Of a stretch of DNA of 64,000 nt, positions 15,486-24,815 are shown piece by piece (position 1 is the stretch's first letter; each line of letters begins with the position of its first letter). The stretch comes from Bacteroidales bacterium (GTDB lineage Bacteria; Bacteroidota; Bacteroidia; Bacteroidales; UBA1402). A model generated the notes under the pieces. That model made no database searches, had not been told where the DNA came from, and saw only the letters and a list, made by a program, of their open reading frames with translations. The position numbers and the translations under genes were made by a program. The DNA is taken from assembly GCA_017464285.1 (NCBI GenBank), contig JAFUDT010000014.1, positions 1 to 64,000 on the forward strand. Direction: 5' to 3'.

Positions 15486-17294
15486 TTATTCTATCGGAGT
15501 AAACAACACATAATCCCACAACTGGTGGTAGGAACCGCTGGTCTTGGCATTGATGTCGAGCATGGTCGCCTTGAACTGGTGGGTGCCCGATTCATCGAAC
15601 TCAATGCTGCTGAAAAGCTCGACATCACCGCTGCCGTAAGAAAATCCCGTAGTCGGCAGTCCCTTGAACACAAAGGCATTCTTGGTCCAGCCCTCGATGT
15701 TCAACTCGGGATCGATCTGGAACTTGGTCAGCGAGCCGGCACTGTGGAAGGAACGCATGGTCGCCTCCGAGGCATAGTGCAGGGTCACTTTGTATTTGCC
15801 CCGGATGATGGTCGGAGTGGTAAACTGTATCCAGCCGGCATAACCCAGATTGAGCACCAGCAGGTTGTTGAGCCAGGCTCCATAGGGATTCTCATCTTTT
15901 TTAGATGCCGAAGTGTACTTGCACTTCTTGAAGCCCACGGCCCGGTAGTTGGAGTAACTGGCCTTGGCCTGGTTGGCCTGATAGGTGAAGGAGGTGATTT
16001 CACCGAACTGACCGTCGCGGAAATTCTCAGACAAATCGATCTGATAGTCCTTGTTGGTCATCGCATTGGAATAGAGCGGACCCAGGTTCTTGTCGGCACC
16101 GTAGGCATTGACAAAGGCTATGATGTCCGGAGAATTGCACAGGTCCCAGCGTACAGTGACGGCCTGAGGTGCCCAAACCGGCAGGTAATAGTCGATTTTG
16201 TGGATATAGCCGTTGCGGGCCTCTATATCTGAGCGGATAACCTGGGCCTGTTCATTGATGCAAGGCTGATTCGTCAGCGTGTCGTTGGCACAGGTGAGTA
16301 CCTCGCCCTTGAGGCTGGTGTCGTAAATAAGTATTTCGTCTGCGCTGTTAAAACTGCAGAACTCACTTTTCGTATAACTGCGATCCATGAAATGATAAGC
16401 CACATAGTTCCACAGGGCCTTATCGCCGGCCTCAGGGTGATCGGTCCGGCAACGTTCCCTGAGATCGGTCAGAGAATAGATGCCGGCCTTGTTCATGGCA
16501 GCGTCGTTGGGGGCGAAGCACGTGTACTGGTAGCTGACGATGGTGTATCCTCCGCCGAGCAGCCAGAGGGTATCCCTGACACGGCTCACGATGGAATCGT
16601 AGCCACAGTCGCGACAAGCGGCGGCGAAGATTTTGTACTCTCCCTGCTCCTCAAGTTTGTCCACCATGGTCTCGGCCAGAGGATGGATCACATCGTCCAT
16701 ATAATAGATGATAGCATTCGAGGCCTCTACGAAATTGATGCCACCGCTGTCGCGGGGCTGCACAGCCGCCTGGTTGTTGACAAACAATGTTTCGGAATCC
16801 ACCTTCTCATCGGTCCGTTCTGCATCGTCCACATCGGTGACGATGCGTCCGAAAGCCGGCCGCAGATAACTCATGAACAGGGTTTGGGTCTGCAGCGGTT
16901 GCTCGGCCACGGCATAGTTGATAAAGGTCTCGCTGTTTATCTTGACACCGCTGAGAATGTGGTTCTGGGCCACATAACGGGCATAGTCACGGTCCAGATC
17001 CCGGACGGTCCTGACACCCTTCCAGGCCAGGAACTGCTCCATGGCCCGGTTGGTCGGGGCAAAGACCGTGGCCGAGGCCTTAGAGTCTTTCAGGCCGTTG
17101 TAATAGTCTGCATACTTCAACAGTTCAATCCACAGAGAAAAATCCGACGAGCGTTTTTCCAGCAGTACGGTGCAGGTCATCTCGTTTTCGACCGTGGTGG
17201 GCGTGATGAAGGTCTGTCCCTCGAAAGGATCGCTGCAGGCAGCCATCAGCAGGGCTGGAAGCAGCAAGAGGCTATATGCTGATTTAAGTTTCAT
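15486..17294 (-). CDS. Fasciclin (FAS1)-domain surface lipoprotein, second of three
   Basis: The 602-residue product has a lipoprotein signal ending MAAC (residues 1-20), then SDPFEGQTF. A first FAS1 domain spans about residues 38-210: LLEKRSSDFSLWIELLKYADYYNGL, ATVFAPTNRAMEQFL, YVAQNHILSG. A second spans about 225-370: YTCFAPNDAAMNKAGIYSL, ALWNYVAYHFMD. The C-terminal part is a probable beta-sandwich (VTLHYASEATMRSFHSAG…HQLWDYVLFTPIE) like those next to FAS1 domains in other SusCD operons. The gene starts 6 bases after SusD and ends 4 bases before the next FAS1 gene, so all are co-transcribed. Expected at the cell surface; ligand unknown. Confidence 0.8.
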   Translation of the reverse strand: MKLKSAYSLLLLPALLMAACSDPFEGQTFITPTTVENEMTCTVLLEKRSSDFSLWIELLKYADYYNGLKDSKASATVFAPTNRAMEQFLAWKGVRTVRDLDRDYARYVAQNHILSGVKINSETFINYAVAEQPLQTQTLFMSYLRPAFGRIVTDVDDAERTDEKVDSETLFVNNQAAVQPRDSGGINFVEASNAIIYYMDDVIHPLAETMVDKLEEQGEYKIFAAACRDCGYDSIVSRVRDTLWLLGGGYTIVSYQYTCFAPNDAAMNKAGIYSLTDLRERCRTDHPEAGDKALWNYVAYHFMDRSYTKSEFCSFNSADEILIYDTSLKGEVLTCANDTLTNQPCINEQAQVIRSDIEARNGYIHKIDYYLPVWAPQAVTVRWDLCNSPDIIAFVNAYGADKNLGPLYSNAMTNKDYQIDLSENFRDGQFGEITSFTYQANQAKASYSNYRAVGFKKCKYTSASKKDENPYGAWLNNLLVLNLGYAGWIQFTTPTIIRGKYKVTLHYASEATMRSFHSAGSLTKFQIDPELNIEGWTKNAFVFKGLPTTGFSYGSGDVELFSSIEFDESGTHQFKATMLDINAKTSGSYHQLWDYVLFTPIE

Positions 17295-17300
17295 AGTACA

Positions 17301-18884
17301 TTATTTGTAATAGGGGTTCTGAACCAGGTTCGGATTTCGTTCGATTTCATTGTCCATGATGGGCAGGAACAGGGCATTGTCTGAAATAAGTACTGAACGC
17401 AGCCATGACTCGCTGGCCGAAGCGTTGTACTTGACCACCTGTTCGGTGAGCAGGCTTTCCTTGTACTGGTTGTTGTTGCGACGGCCCATGCGCAGGAAAT
17501 CATACCAGATCTTGCCTTCGCCCAGAAACTCCAGTTTGCGTTCGTCCAACACGAGTTCGAGCAGTTCGCCCTGACTCATGGTCTGAGCTGTCAGCGTGTA
17601 GTCGTCCAGTTCGGCAGGCAGGTAGCCGGCACGGGCACGCAGTCGGCACAACAGTCCGACAGCCTGGTCGCGATGTGCAGCCGAGGGTTCCGCTCCATCC
17701 ACCAGGATCAGAGCCTCCGCCTTGATCAGGAGAATGTCGGCCATACGGTAAAGGATAAAATTGGGGTCGTAATAGGTAGAAGTACGCTTCTTGTCTTCGG
17801 TGGTCGAGCCGACAAATTTCCAGACATAGCCCTTGGTCATGCCCAGAGACATGCCGTTGGTGCCGCCAGGAAAGAAAGAAGCACGCCAGGTACGGGCCGA
17901 CTCACGGTTGACGATGGTGCCGTCATCGCCCATGATGGCGACATATTCCCTGACGACATCATTGCAGGCTGCCGCCGAGACGGCATAGGTGGCATTCTCA
18001 TCGGCATCGTCGAACAGACGGGGCAAATCGTTGGTCTGCCCTTCTTCGTAATTCCACTGAATCTCGAAAATCGATTCGACAGAATTGCCGGGATTGAAGA
18101 TGGACATATATACCGAACGGCTCGGACTGGAGAGTAGTGCCGGGGCCTTCACATTGTCAGCGTTCAGCAAGGCGTCACAGTAATCAATAGCCTCCTGATA
18201 GTCGCCGTGCCAGAGGCAGACATCGGCCATCAGCGCATACAGTGCCCATTTGGTGGCCCGGCCCTTGGTCTCCCAGGTGGTCGGGAAAGACTCTTTGGCG
18301 GCGCCCAGGCGCAAAGCGGTCTGGATATCCCGCTTGATCTGCATGATTACTGTGTCCTCACCCGTCTTGGGCAGGTTGATCTGGATGTTGTCGTCCTCAT
18401 AGGCTTCCAGGGCCAGGGGGACGTCACGGAAATTGCGTACCAGATAGAAATACGACAGCGCACGCAGGAAATAGGCTTCCGTGTAGTGGCTGTTGCGGGC
18501 CGACTCACTGTAGGTCTCGTCACGCTGGCAGGCTTCGTCGGCCCGGGCCAGTACCGTATTGGCCACGTTGATAATCTGATAGAACGTGCTCCAATTGCAC
18601 AGCGAAGTGCTCGATGCCTGCATCTGCCAGTTCTGCAGACGGTTGTTCGACTTGGCATTGTAGACCAGCCCGGCCCGGCATTCACCCCAGGGAATCAGGT
18701 AAGGGACGACCGTGGAACGCAGATAATAGTAACCGCCGACAAGGACGTTCTCCACATCGGCCTCAGTCTGCCAATAATCGTCGGCCACCTGTGAGTTCTC
18801 CGGCATCACATCCAGAAAACCGGAGCAACCGGTCGAAGCAGTGAGCAAGGTAAAAACCGTCAGGAAATATATCTGTTTCTTCAT
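17301..18884 (-). CDS. SusD/RagB-family surface glycan-binding lipoprotein (first pair)
   Basis: The 527-residue product starts with a lipoprotein signal ending STGC and then SGFLDVMPENSQVADDYWQTEADVENVLVGGYYYLRS, the classic SusD beginning. The middle has YTEAYFLRALSYFYLVRNFRDVPL, the canonical SusD helix motif, and the C-terminal region has YRMADILLIKAEALILV and LELVLDERKLEFLGEGKIWYDFLRMGR. It is a typical member of the family and closer to consensus than the second SusD of this locus. It sits 4 bases after its SusC partner. Confidence 0.95.
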   Translation of the reverse strand: MKKQIYFLTVFTLLTASTGCSGFLDVMPENSQVADDYWQTEADVENVLVGGYYYLRSTVVPYLIPWGECRAGLVYNAKSNNRLQNWQMQASSTSLCNWSTFYQIINVANTVLARADEACQRDETYSESARNSHYTEAYFLRALSYFYLVRNFRDVPLALEAYEDDNIQINLPKTGEDTVIMQIKRDIQTALRLGAAKESFPTTWETKGRATKWALYALMADVCLWHGDYQEAIDYCDALLNADNVKAPALLSSPSRSVYMSIFNPGNSVESIFEIQWNYEEGQTNDLPRLFDDADENATYAVSAAACNDVVREYVAIMGDDGTIVNRESARTWRASFFPGGTNGMSLGMTKGYVWKFVGSTTEDKKRTSTYYDPNFILYRMADILLIKAEALILVDGAEPSAAHRDQAVGLLCRLRARAGYLPAELDDYTLTAQTMSQGELLELVLDERKLEFLGEGKIWYDFLRMGRRNNNQYKESLLTEQVVKYNASASESWLRSVLISDNALFLPIMDNEIERNPNLVQNPYYK

Positions 18885-18888
18885 ATTC

Positions 18889-21800
18889 TCAGAAATTAAG
18901 CGTGATACCCATAGAGAAACGACGACTGCGCGGCGTCGAGGAATTGTCCTGAGCCAGCGCGGTCACCGACGATGGCAGGGTCACCTCAGGATCCTGGCCC
19001 TTGTAGTTGGTCAGAGTGAACAAATCGTAGGCTGTAACAAAGGCCGAGGCACTGCTGGCGCCAATCCGCTGCACATAGCTTTTCGGGATGCGCCAGGTGA
19101 GCGAGACGGTCTGAAGTCGGATGTAGGAGCAGTCCTCCACGAAGCGGTCACTGCCCAGATAGTTCAGGCCATAGCGGTAGAGCGCACGCGGAATGTCCGT
19201 GTCGTCTCCCTGGGCGCGCCAGCGGCGCAGCACCGCTTTGCTCTGGTTGTCGGTGTTGAACATGGCCTCGTTGTTCATGCGGGCCGTGTTGATGATCTTC
19301 TGTCCGATACGGTAGTGGAAACGGCTGGTGAGCGTCCAGTCGCGGTATTTCACGTTCACACCGGCACCGCCAGTGACCAACGGATTACAGTTGCCGATGT
19401 AGACGATATCGTTCTCGTCGATTGTGCCGTCATAGTTGATGTCCTGATACTTGGCATCACCGGGATAGCAGGTGTAGGAGCCGTTCTTCATGACAATAGC
19501 CCTTCCTGCCAGATCGCGCATGATATTGCCATCCTCGTCACGGGCATAGGTGTCTTCCAGGCTCTGATAGACGCCGTTGTAACGGAAACCGAAGAAGGAG
19601 CCCACGGGCGTGCCCTCCAGTAGTTTAGAAGCATAGCGTCCGTTAGCGAAGGTGTAGTTATCGACAGCCAGGTTTTCGGGTAGCCGGAGAATCTTGTTGA
19701 TGTTGCGGTTGATGTTGAAGTCCATCCATGTGCGCCAGTCTTTGTCTTCGTAGATACGCCAGTCGATACGGTATTCCCAGCCCTGATTCTGCAGCGACCC
19801 GGAATTGGTCCAGGCCAGCGAGGAGAAGGCCGATGTACTGGCCACCTTGACGCTTCGCTGCAACAAATCGCGCGTCACCTTGTTATAGTAGTCGAAGGTC
19901 ATCTTGACGCGGTCTTCCAGCAGCCCCAGGTCCAGACCGATGTCCCATTCTTCGGAAGTCTCCCACTTGAGGTGGTTGAGCTGCATCTTCTCAGGCACAA
20001 CGGGGATGATGGTGCCATACTTCTCGGTCAGGGCTGTGTAGGTACCCACATAAGGCGAGGTGCCCGAGGGCGATTTGCCTGCCTGGCCCCAGCTGAGACG
20101 CAGCTTAGCCTGAGAGAGATAATCGGAAGTGTAGAGCTGCACAGGCTCGAAATCCTGCAGGTTGAAAGCCAGGCCGTACGACTGGAACAAAGCCCAGCGG
20201 TTGTCACGGCTCAGGGCTGAGTTGCCTTCGTAGTTCCAGGTGGCGTTGACCGTGGCCCAACGCATATAGGTGTAGTTGAGGTTGGTCAGGCCCGACAGGG
20301 TACGGGCCTGGCTGCTGCTCGATGCCAGCGATCGGCTGTGCACCGTGCCGCCCGTCACAGGATCGGCCATGCCCTGGGCAGCCACGCCATAGACCTCGCT
20401 GGCATATTTCGACGAGGCTGACTGAGCTGTGCGCCAGATAAATGCACCCACCAGGTCGTGCGTATGATCGGCAAAACTCTGGTTATAGAGCAATTTAGTC
20501 TCCGACTGCAGGGTAAAATTGTTGCTGTAGCCGTCATAGCTGAAATTAGAGGATGTGTTTTCTATATCCACTCCCGTTGCCTCCTGAGGCAGGAACTGCC
20601 GTCCCTTTACCGTGTTGAAACGCATGGCCACATATCCCTGATAGCGCAACAGCGGATTCTTATTCTCGTCGCGGATGATGGTGTAGGAAGGACTGATGGT
20701 AATCTTCTCCTCCTTGGTATTGGTGTTGTTATAGCTGTCGTTGACCATCGCAATGGGATGGAAATTGGCCGATCCGCTGTAAGCGCCCTGGAACTCGTTG
20801 GCGTCCTGATAGGTGAAGTAGATATCTGTGGGCAGTCCAGTACGATCGTCAATGTAATAGGGCGACTTGTTGGGCATCTTGCGCAGGGCTTCGCTTCGGA
20901 GACTGCCACTGCTCATGTAAGCCTGATCGGCGCGCGTATCAGAATAGGAAAAGTCGGCATTGACGTTCATGCGGTCGGAAAAGCTGTAACCGATGCGCAA
21001 GGAGGAGGTCAGACGAGACAGGTCGTAGTTGAGGGTTGTTCCCTTTTCGTCTGTCCAACCCAGCGAGAAGCGGTAGGTGGCCTTTTCACCGCCACCCGAC
21101 ATGGAGAAGTTGTTGTCCATCGAATAGGCGTTCTTCTTGATGGCAGCCAGCCAGTCGGTGTTGGTGTTGTACTCGTCGAAATAGCTCCAGTCCGGCTGAT
21201 AGCCGATAGCATAGGACTTCTCGCTGAAAAGCATGTTCAGCAGGTCGGCAGAAGCATCCAGACCGCGGGCGTTGGCCGTGTTCCAGATGGCATCCTGCAT
21301 ATAGGCGGTATATTCGTCGCCTGTCAGCATCGGGATGGTGGGCGGTTCCATCTTGAGTGTCGATTTGTGACCGAAAATAAAGCGTGGTTTGCCCTTGGCT
21401 CCTTTCTTGGTGGTAATCATCAAAACGCCGTTGGCGCCCTTGGTGCCGTACAAGGCCGTCGAAGCCGCATCCTTCAACACCTGGATATCCTCGATATCGT
21501 TGGGGTTCAAGGCGAGCATGTCGGCAAAATCCTCCGTGCTGGCCGTTGAGAAATCAAAGTCATCGTCAATGTCGGTGTTGTAGGGTACGCCGTCGATGAT
21601 GATGAGCGGGTCGGCATTGGAGTTGAGGGTGGCCGTGCCACGGATACGGATCGAGCCCTTGGCACCCGGGTCGCCGCTGGTGAGAATATCCACCCCGGCC
21701 AGCTGGCCCTGCAGGGCTTCCTCGACCGAGTTGACGGGCAAGGCCTCCATGACCTCGTCCATTTTGATACGCTGGCTGGCCCCGGTGAAGGCCCGCTCCG

Positions 21801-22185
21801 AGACACCCAGTTCAGAGCGGTAGGTACGCTCGGCGGCAATCTCCACATCGGCCAGCGTCTTGGACTCTTCCTCCATGGTCACATCCTGCACTTTCTGGCC
21901 AGTGTAGGGAATGCGCTGCGGCTTCATGCCGATGAAGGAATACAACAGGGTGTAGCCCTCCGTGCCAGGGATACGCAGTGAATAATGGCCCGAATAGTCG
22001 GTGGTGATACCTGTCACCAGACGGTTGTCGGCATTCAGGACCGCCACGTTGACCCCGATACAGGGTTCTTTCTTGCCGTCGAACACCTCGTAAACGGTGC
22101 CTGTCAATACATTCTGGGCAAAGCCCGTGACGCACATCAGCGACATCACAAGCATCCATCCGATTCTGTTAAACAAACTGTTCAT
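18889..22185 (-). CDS. SusC/RagA-family TonB-dependent glycan transporter (first pair)
   Basis: The start is placed at 22185 (MNSLFNRIGWMLVMSLMCVTGFAQ), because ATG 22221 would overlap the upstream gene. The protein has 1098 residues. It has a carboxypeptidase-regulatory-like domain (GTVYEVFDGKKEPCIGVNVAVL), a plug with the SusC hallmark (QVLKDAASTALYGTKGANGVLMITTKKG) and a barrel ending RRFSMGITLNF. It imports oligosaccharides selected by the adjacent SusD. No N-terminal STN/signalling domain is seen, so it does not look like a transducer for an ECF sigma factor, and no anti-sigma gene is nearby. Confidence 0.95.
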   Translation of the reverse strand: MNSLFNRIGWMLVMSLMCVTGFAQNVLTGTVYEVFDGKKEPCIGVNVAVLNADNRLVTGITTDYSGHYSLRIPGTEGYTLLYSFIGMKPQRIPYTGQKVQDVTMEEESKTLADVEIAAERTYRSELGVSERAFTGASQRIKMDEVMEALPVNSVEEALQGQLAGVDILTSGDPGAKGSIRIRGTATLNSNADPLIIIDGVPYNTDIDDDFDFSTASTEDFADMLALNPNDIEDIQVLKDAASTALYGTKGANGVLMITTKKGAKGKPRFIFGHKSTLKMEPPTIPMLTGDEYTAYMQDAIWNTANARGLDASADLLNMLFSEKSYAIGYQPDWSYFDEYNTNTDWLAAIKKNAYSMDNNFSMSGGGEKATYRFSLGWTDEKGTTLNYDLSRLTSSLRIGYSFSDRMNVNADFSYSDTRADQAYMSSGSLRSEALRKMPNKSPYYIDDRTGLPTDIYFTYQDANEFQGAYSGSANFHPIAMVNDSYNNTNTKEEKITISPSYTIIRDENKNPLLRYQGYVAMRFNTVKGRQFLPQEATGVDIENTSSNFSYDGYSNNFTLQSETKLLYNQSFADHTHDLVGAFIWRTAQSASSKYASEVYGVAAQGMADPVTGGTVHSRSLASSSSQARTLSGLTNLNYTYMRWATVNATWNYEGNSALSRDNRWALFQSYGLAFNLQDFEPVQLYTSDYLSQAKLRLSWGQAGKSPSGTSPYVGTYTALTEKYGTIIPVVPEKMQLNHLKWETSEEWDIGLDLGLLEDRVKMTFDYYNKVTRDLLQRSVKVASTSAFSSLAWTNSGSLQNQGWEYRIDWRIYEDKDWRTWMDFNINRNINKILRLPENLAVDNYTFANGRYASKLLEGTPVGSFFGFRYNGVYQSLEDTYARDEDGNIMRDLAGRAIVMKNGSYTCYPGDAKYQDINYDGTIDENDIVYIGNCNPLVTGGAGVNVKYRDWTLTSRFHYRIGQKIINTARMNNEAMFNTDNQSKAVLRRWRAQGDDTDIPRALYRYGLNYLGSDRFVEDCSYIRLQTVSLTWRIPKSYVQRIGASSASAFVTAYDLFTLTNYKGQDPEVTLPSSVTALAQDNSSTPRSRRFSMGITLNF

Positions 22186-22208
22186 CTTCGTGATATTTTG
22201 TGATGCTG

Positions 22209-24659
22209 TCAATGAGGCCACTTGTCTTCGAAGATGCCGTTGATGAACTGCACGCAGCCGTCATCATAGACAAAAGGCAGGTAGTCATATTCTCCATAAA
22301 AATCAATTTCTTCGGTCATACCCTCCACTTTGGCCGTCAGTTTGGTGCCGCGGTCGTAAATATGAATGTAGGCACTTTTGGTAGGCGTGGTGGTCAGATC
22401 GGCGATGCTCGAAATGCCGCCGTCGGCCTCGGTGTCGGCGCCCCAGCCCGGATAGGGATAGTCGGTTACCGGCATAGTGCTTTCCGGCAGGAAATACTCC
22501 AGCAGGTAGTGCTGCAGGCTGTCCTGGGCAGGGGTGCCGTCAGCGGGAGCCACGACCTTGGTCCAGAAAGCGGCATCATCGACGGACGTGCCGTCGGGCA
22601 CCGACAGGAAGGGGAACTTGCCGCCGATGATAGCCGTTTTGACAGCCGATGTCACCGGTACCAGCATGAGGCAATTCTCGGTCATGTAATTCATCGACTG
22701 GGCCTGCTCGTCAATGAGGCCGGCCTTCAGCAGCACCTGGATGAAACCCTGAAACAGGGTATTGTCATCGTTGCGGTGGGCATACATCATGGGAACGAAC
22801 CTGGCATAGATGGCGTTGTCGTTGGTGCCTTCCAGCAAGAAGCGTCCCTTCTGGGTGTCATACTCATAGCAGTGGCCGTTGGTCCAAGGCAGGCCCCGGA
22901 ACGTGAGTTCTTCGAAATCGGTATAGACCGAGTCCTTGACGATGTCCATGTTGCCGGCATAGCGGATCAGTCGGTTGTACTTTAGGCTATTGGTGATTTT
23001 TCCATCCTTGACATACCAGTAGAGTTTGTAGTCGGTCGAAAGCGTACGATAGACCTTCAGGCCCGAGGCGGGCAATTGCTCGGCTGCGCCTGGCAGGCTT
23101 ACCAGATGTGCGTTCACCGCCTTGGACTGAGCTCCGGAGCCAAGGTTGGACGAAGCGGTCGAACCGGGGGTACCGCTCTTAATGCGGTCTTCGGCTGCAT
23201 TATACCATATGTTGTTGGCTTCGAACTGGGCGTTCGAGGGATAGAGCATGATGAAATTGACGGCATCGGAAGTAAGCGTGGACTGCAGGTTGGCCGTAGT
23301 GAGCATCTTCAGGAAGATGCCGTATTTCTTGTATTTGTAGGCCGGGCCGGTCACCGACCCGAAGACAGCCGGCGGCGTGAGGATACTCTGGCCATAGAGG
23401 GCTCCGTTCACACAGATCTTGCGGTTGGCCTGGGGCACGGCATCCACATCGAAATTGATGACCGTCTTGGTGTAGGCATTCTCAATGTCTCCCCGGGTGA
23501 TTTCCTCCGGAAAGGCCAGTCCGCCCATGTAGAAGGAGTTGGAAAGCAGATAGCCGATAGCGTCGGACGAGATGGAGTCGTAGCTGACGGCCGTCGGATA
23601 GCCCGTATCCTCATCACCCCAATAGGAACGGTAGAATTCGTCGAAAGCGGCATTGGTCGGGGCGAAAACCGTGTTGGCCTGACGCGAGAGGGCCGACATG
23701 GAAGTGTAGCTGCTCACCGGCCATTCGCTGGAGATGTTGGGAATATTGAAACTGCCCGATTCATACAGTTTGTGGTAATAAGTCGTCGTTCCGCCGCCGA
23801 ACAGGGAGGTCTGTTCTTCGTCGATGTCATAATAGGCATACTGGTCGTAAAGCTTCAGATACTGTGAATACTGCGGATTCTTCTCCAACTCCCGGTGAAT
23901 GGTTTCCAAGGGGGTGATGACCCGGTCGACCATGTACAGGTAGCCGTTCTTGGCGATGACCTCGTACTCCTCGACCGAAGCATCGGAGACATTGAATCCG
24001 GCATCGCCGTGCCACGTGCCGTCGCCGAAGAAATACTCGTAATTCTGCTTGGCATTGATAAGTTTGGTCTGGAACATCTTGTAGGAGAACACCGGAATGA
24101 AGCGCTCAAGATGATAGACATCCACCTCTATGCCAGTGGTGTCGACAATGGTCTCATTGACTACGATACGGCTGGGCGAGACCTTCTCGGGAGCATCCTG
24201 ACTGCGGGTACGGAACTTGTAGAACAGCCCGGCATTCCTGAGTTTCTGTTCATCAGTGGCTCCGTCGCCCTCGGAGGGCCGGAAGTTGATAAGCTTCTCA
24301 CTGTCGAAAGCATAATACAGGATGTGGAATCCTATCAGCTTTTTCAGTTCGGCCTTCGGTATCGAAGCGATGTCGGCAGTGCCGAAAGCGCTTTGCAGAT
24401 AGGTGCGCATAGCCTCGTCGTCGGGGGCCATCACCGTGAGAATACTTCGTCCCTGCAGCAAAGCGGTATATCCGCAGGAATCCACTCCCTGCAAGAACAA
24501 AGTATAATTGCCTCTGTCCTGCAGGATTTCATAGAGACTGCCCTTGATCCAGTCGGGTTCTTCGTAATAGCGCATCATATCGTTGCGGCAAGAGGCTGCA
24601 AGGCCCGCCAGCAGTACGATCAAGACACTTGCCCGAAACAAGTTGACCCTTCTTCGCAT
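22209..24659 (-). CDS. Large multi-FAS1-domain surface lipoprotein, first gene of the SusCD operon
   Basis: The start is set at 24659 (MRRRVNLFRASVLIVLLAGLAASC, lipobox then RNDMMRYYEEPDW), giving 816 residues; an upstream ATG at 24728 is beyond the predicted promoter. FAS1 domain 1 spans about residues 35-215 (SLYEILQDRGNYTLFLQGVD, ILTVMAPDDEAMRTYL, KKLIGFHILYYAF). Domain 2 has TVFAPTNAAFDEFYRSYW and IGYLLSNSFY. Two further degenerate units follow (LQSTLTSDAVNFIMLYPSNAQFE and LFQGFIQVLLKAGLID…CLMLVPVTSAVK). Leading a SusCD operon with a lipoprotein is unusual. It probably sits on the cell surface as an extended ligand-binding or adhesive stalk. Confidence 0.75.
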   Translation of the reverse strand: MRRRVNLFRASVLIVLLAGLAASCRNDMMRYYEEPDWIKGSLYEILQDRGNYTLFLQGVDSCGYTALLQGRSILTVMAPDDEAMRTYLQSAFGTADIASIPKAELKKLIGFHILYYAFDSEKLINFRPSEGDGATDEQKLRNAGLFYKFRTRSQDAPEKVSPSRIVVNETIVDTTGIEVDVYHLERFIPVFSYKMFQTKLINAKQNYEYFFGDGTWHGDAGFNVSDASVEEYEVIAKNGYLYMVDRVITPLETIHRELEKNPQYSQYLKLYDQYAYYDIDEEQTSLFGGGTTTYYHKLYESGSFNIPNISSEWPVSSYTSMSALSRQANTVFAPTNAAFDEFYRSYWGDEDTGYPTAVSYDSISSDAIGYLLSNSFYMGGLAFPEEITRGDIENAYTKTVINFDVDAVPQANRKICVNGALYGQSILTPPAVFGSVTGPAYKYKKYGIFLKMLTTANLQSTLTSDAVNFIMLYPSNAQFEANNIWYNAAEDRIKSGTPGSTASSNLGSGAQSKAVNAHLVSLPGAAEQLPASGLKVYRTLSTDYKLYWYVKDGKITNSLKYNRLIRYAGNMDIVKDSVYTDFEELTFRGLPWTNGHCYEYDTQKGRFLLEGTNDNAIYARFVPMMYAHRNDDNTLFQGFIQVLLKAGLIDEQAQSMNYMTENCLMLVPVTSAVKTAIIGGKFPFLSVPDGTSVDDAAFWTKVVAPADGTPAQDSLQHYLLEYFLPESTMPVTDYPYPGWGADTEADGGISSIADLTTTPTKSAYIHIYDRGTKLTAKVEGMTEEIDFYGEYDYLPFVYDDGCVQFINGIFEDKWPH

Positions 24660-24698
24660 AATTGTATAAAATCGGTATATGGTTACAATATAACTTGG

Positions 24699-24729
24699 CG
24701 AAGGTAAGTCAATTATTTTACATGGCAAG
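24699..24729 (-). promoter_or_regulatory. Predicted promoter of the FAS1-SusCD operon
   Basis: On the minus strand CTTG (24726-24729, plus-strand CAAG) is followed after 19 bases by TACCTTCG (24699-24706), fitting the Bacteroidota -33/-7 spacing and the TAnnTTCG variant of the -7 box. The 40-base leader to ATG 24659 is reasonable. Confidence 0.55.
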
Positions 24730-24739
24730 TCCCAGCAGT

Positions 24740-24760
24740 CATTTTAACAATGTTAAAATG
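24740..24760. promoter_or_regulatory. 21-bp perfect palindrome, candidate operator or activator site
   Basis: Arms CATTTTAACA (24740-24749) and TGTTAAAATG (24751-24760) are exact reverse complements around one central base. The element lies about 11 bases upstream of the -33 box of the SusCD operon promoter and about 55 bases downstream of the tolC stop. There is no T-run on the minus strand and the loop would be a single base, so a protein-binding site is more likely than a terminator. Confidence 0.5.
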
Positions 24761-24815
24761 CGGAAGAAAATCCTCAAGAGAGCCTGATCCAGACCGGAAA
24801 AGGGCCAATGGAGCC

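Noticed and set aside
24740..24760. Palindrome read as a terminator of tolC
   Set aside because: The loop would be one base, the stem is AT-rich, and no T-run follows on the minus strand.
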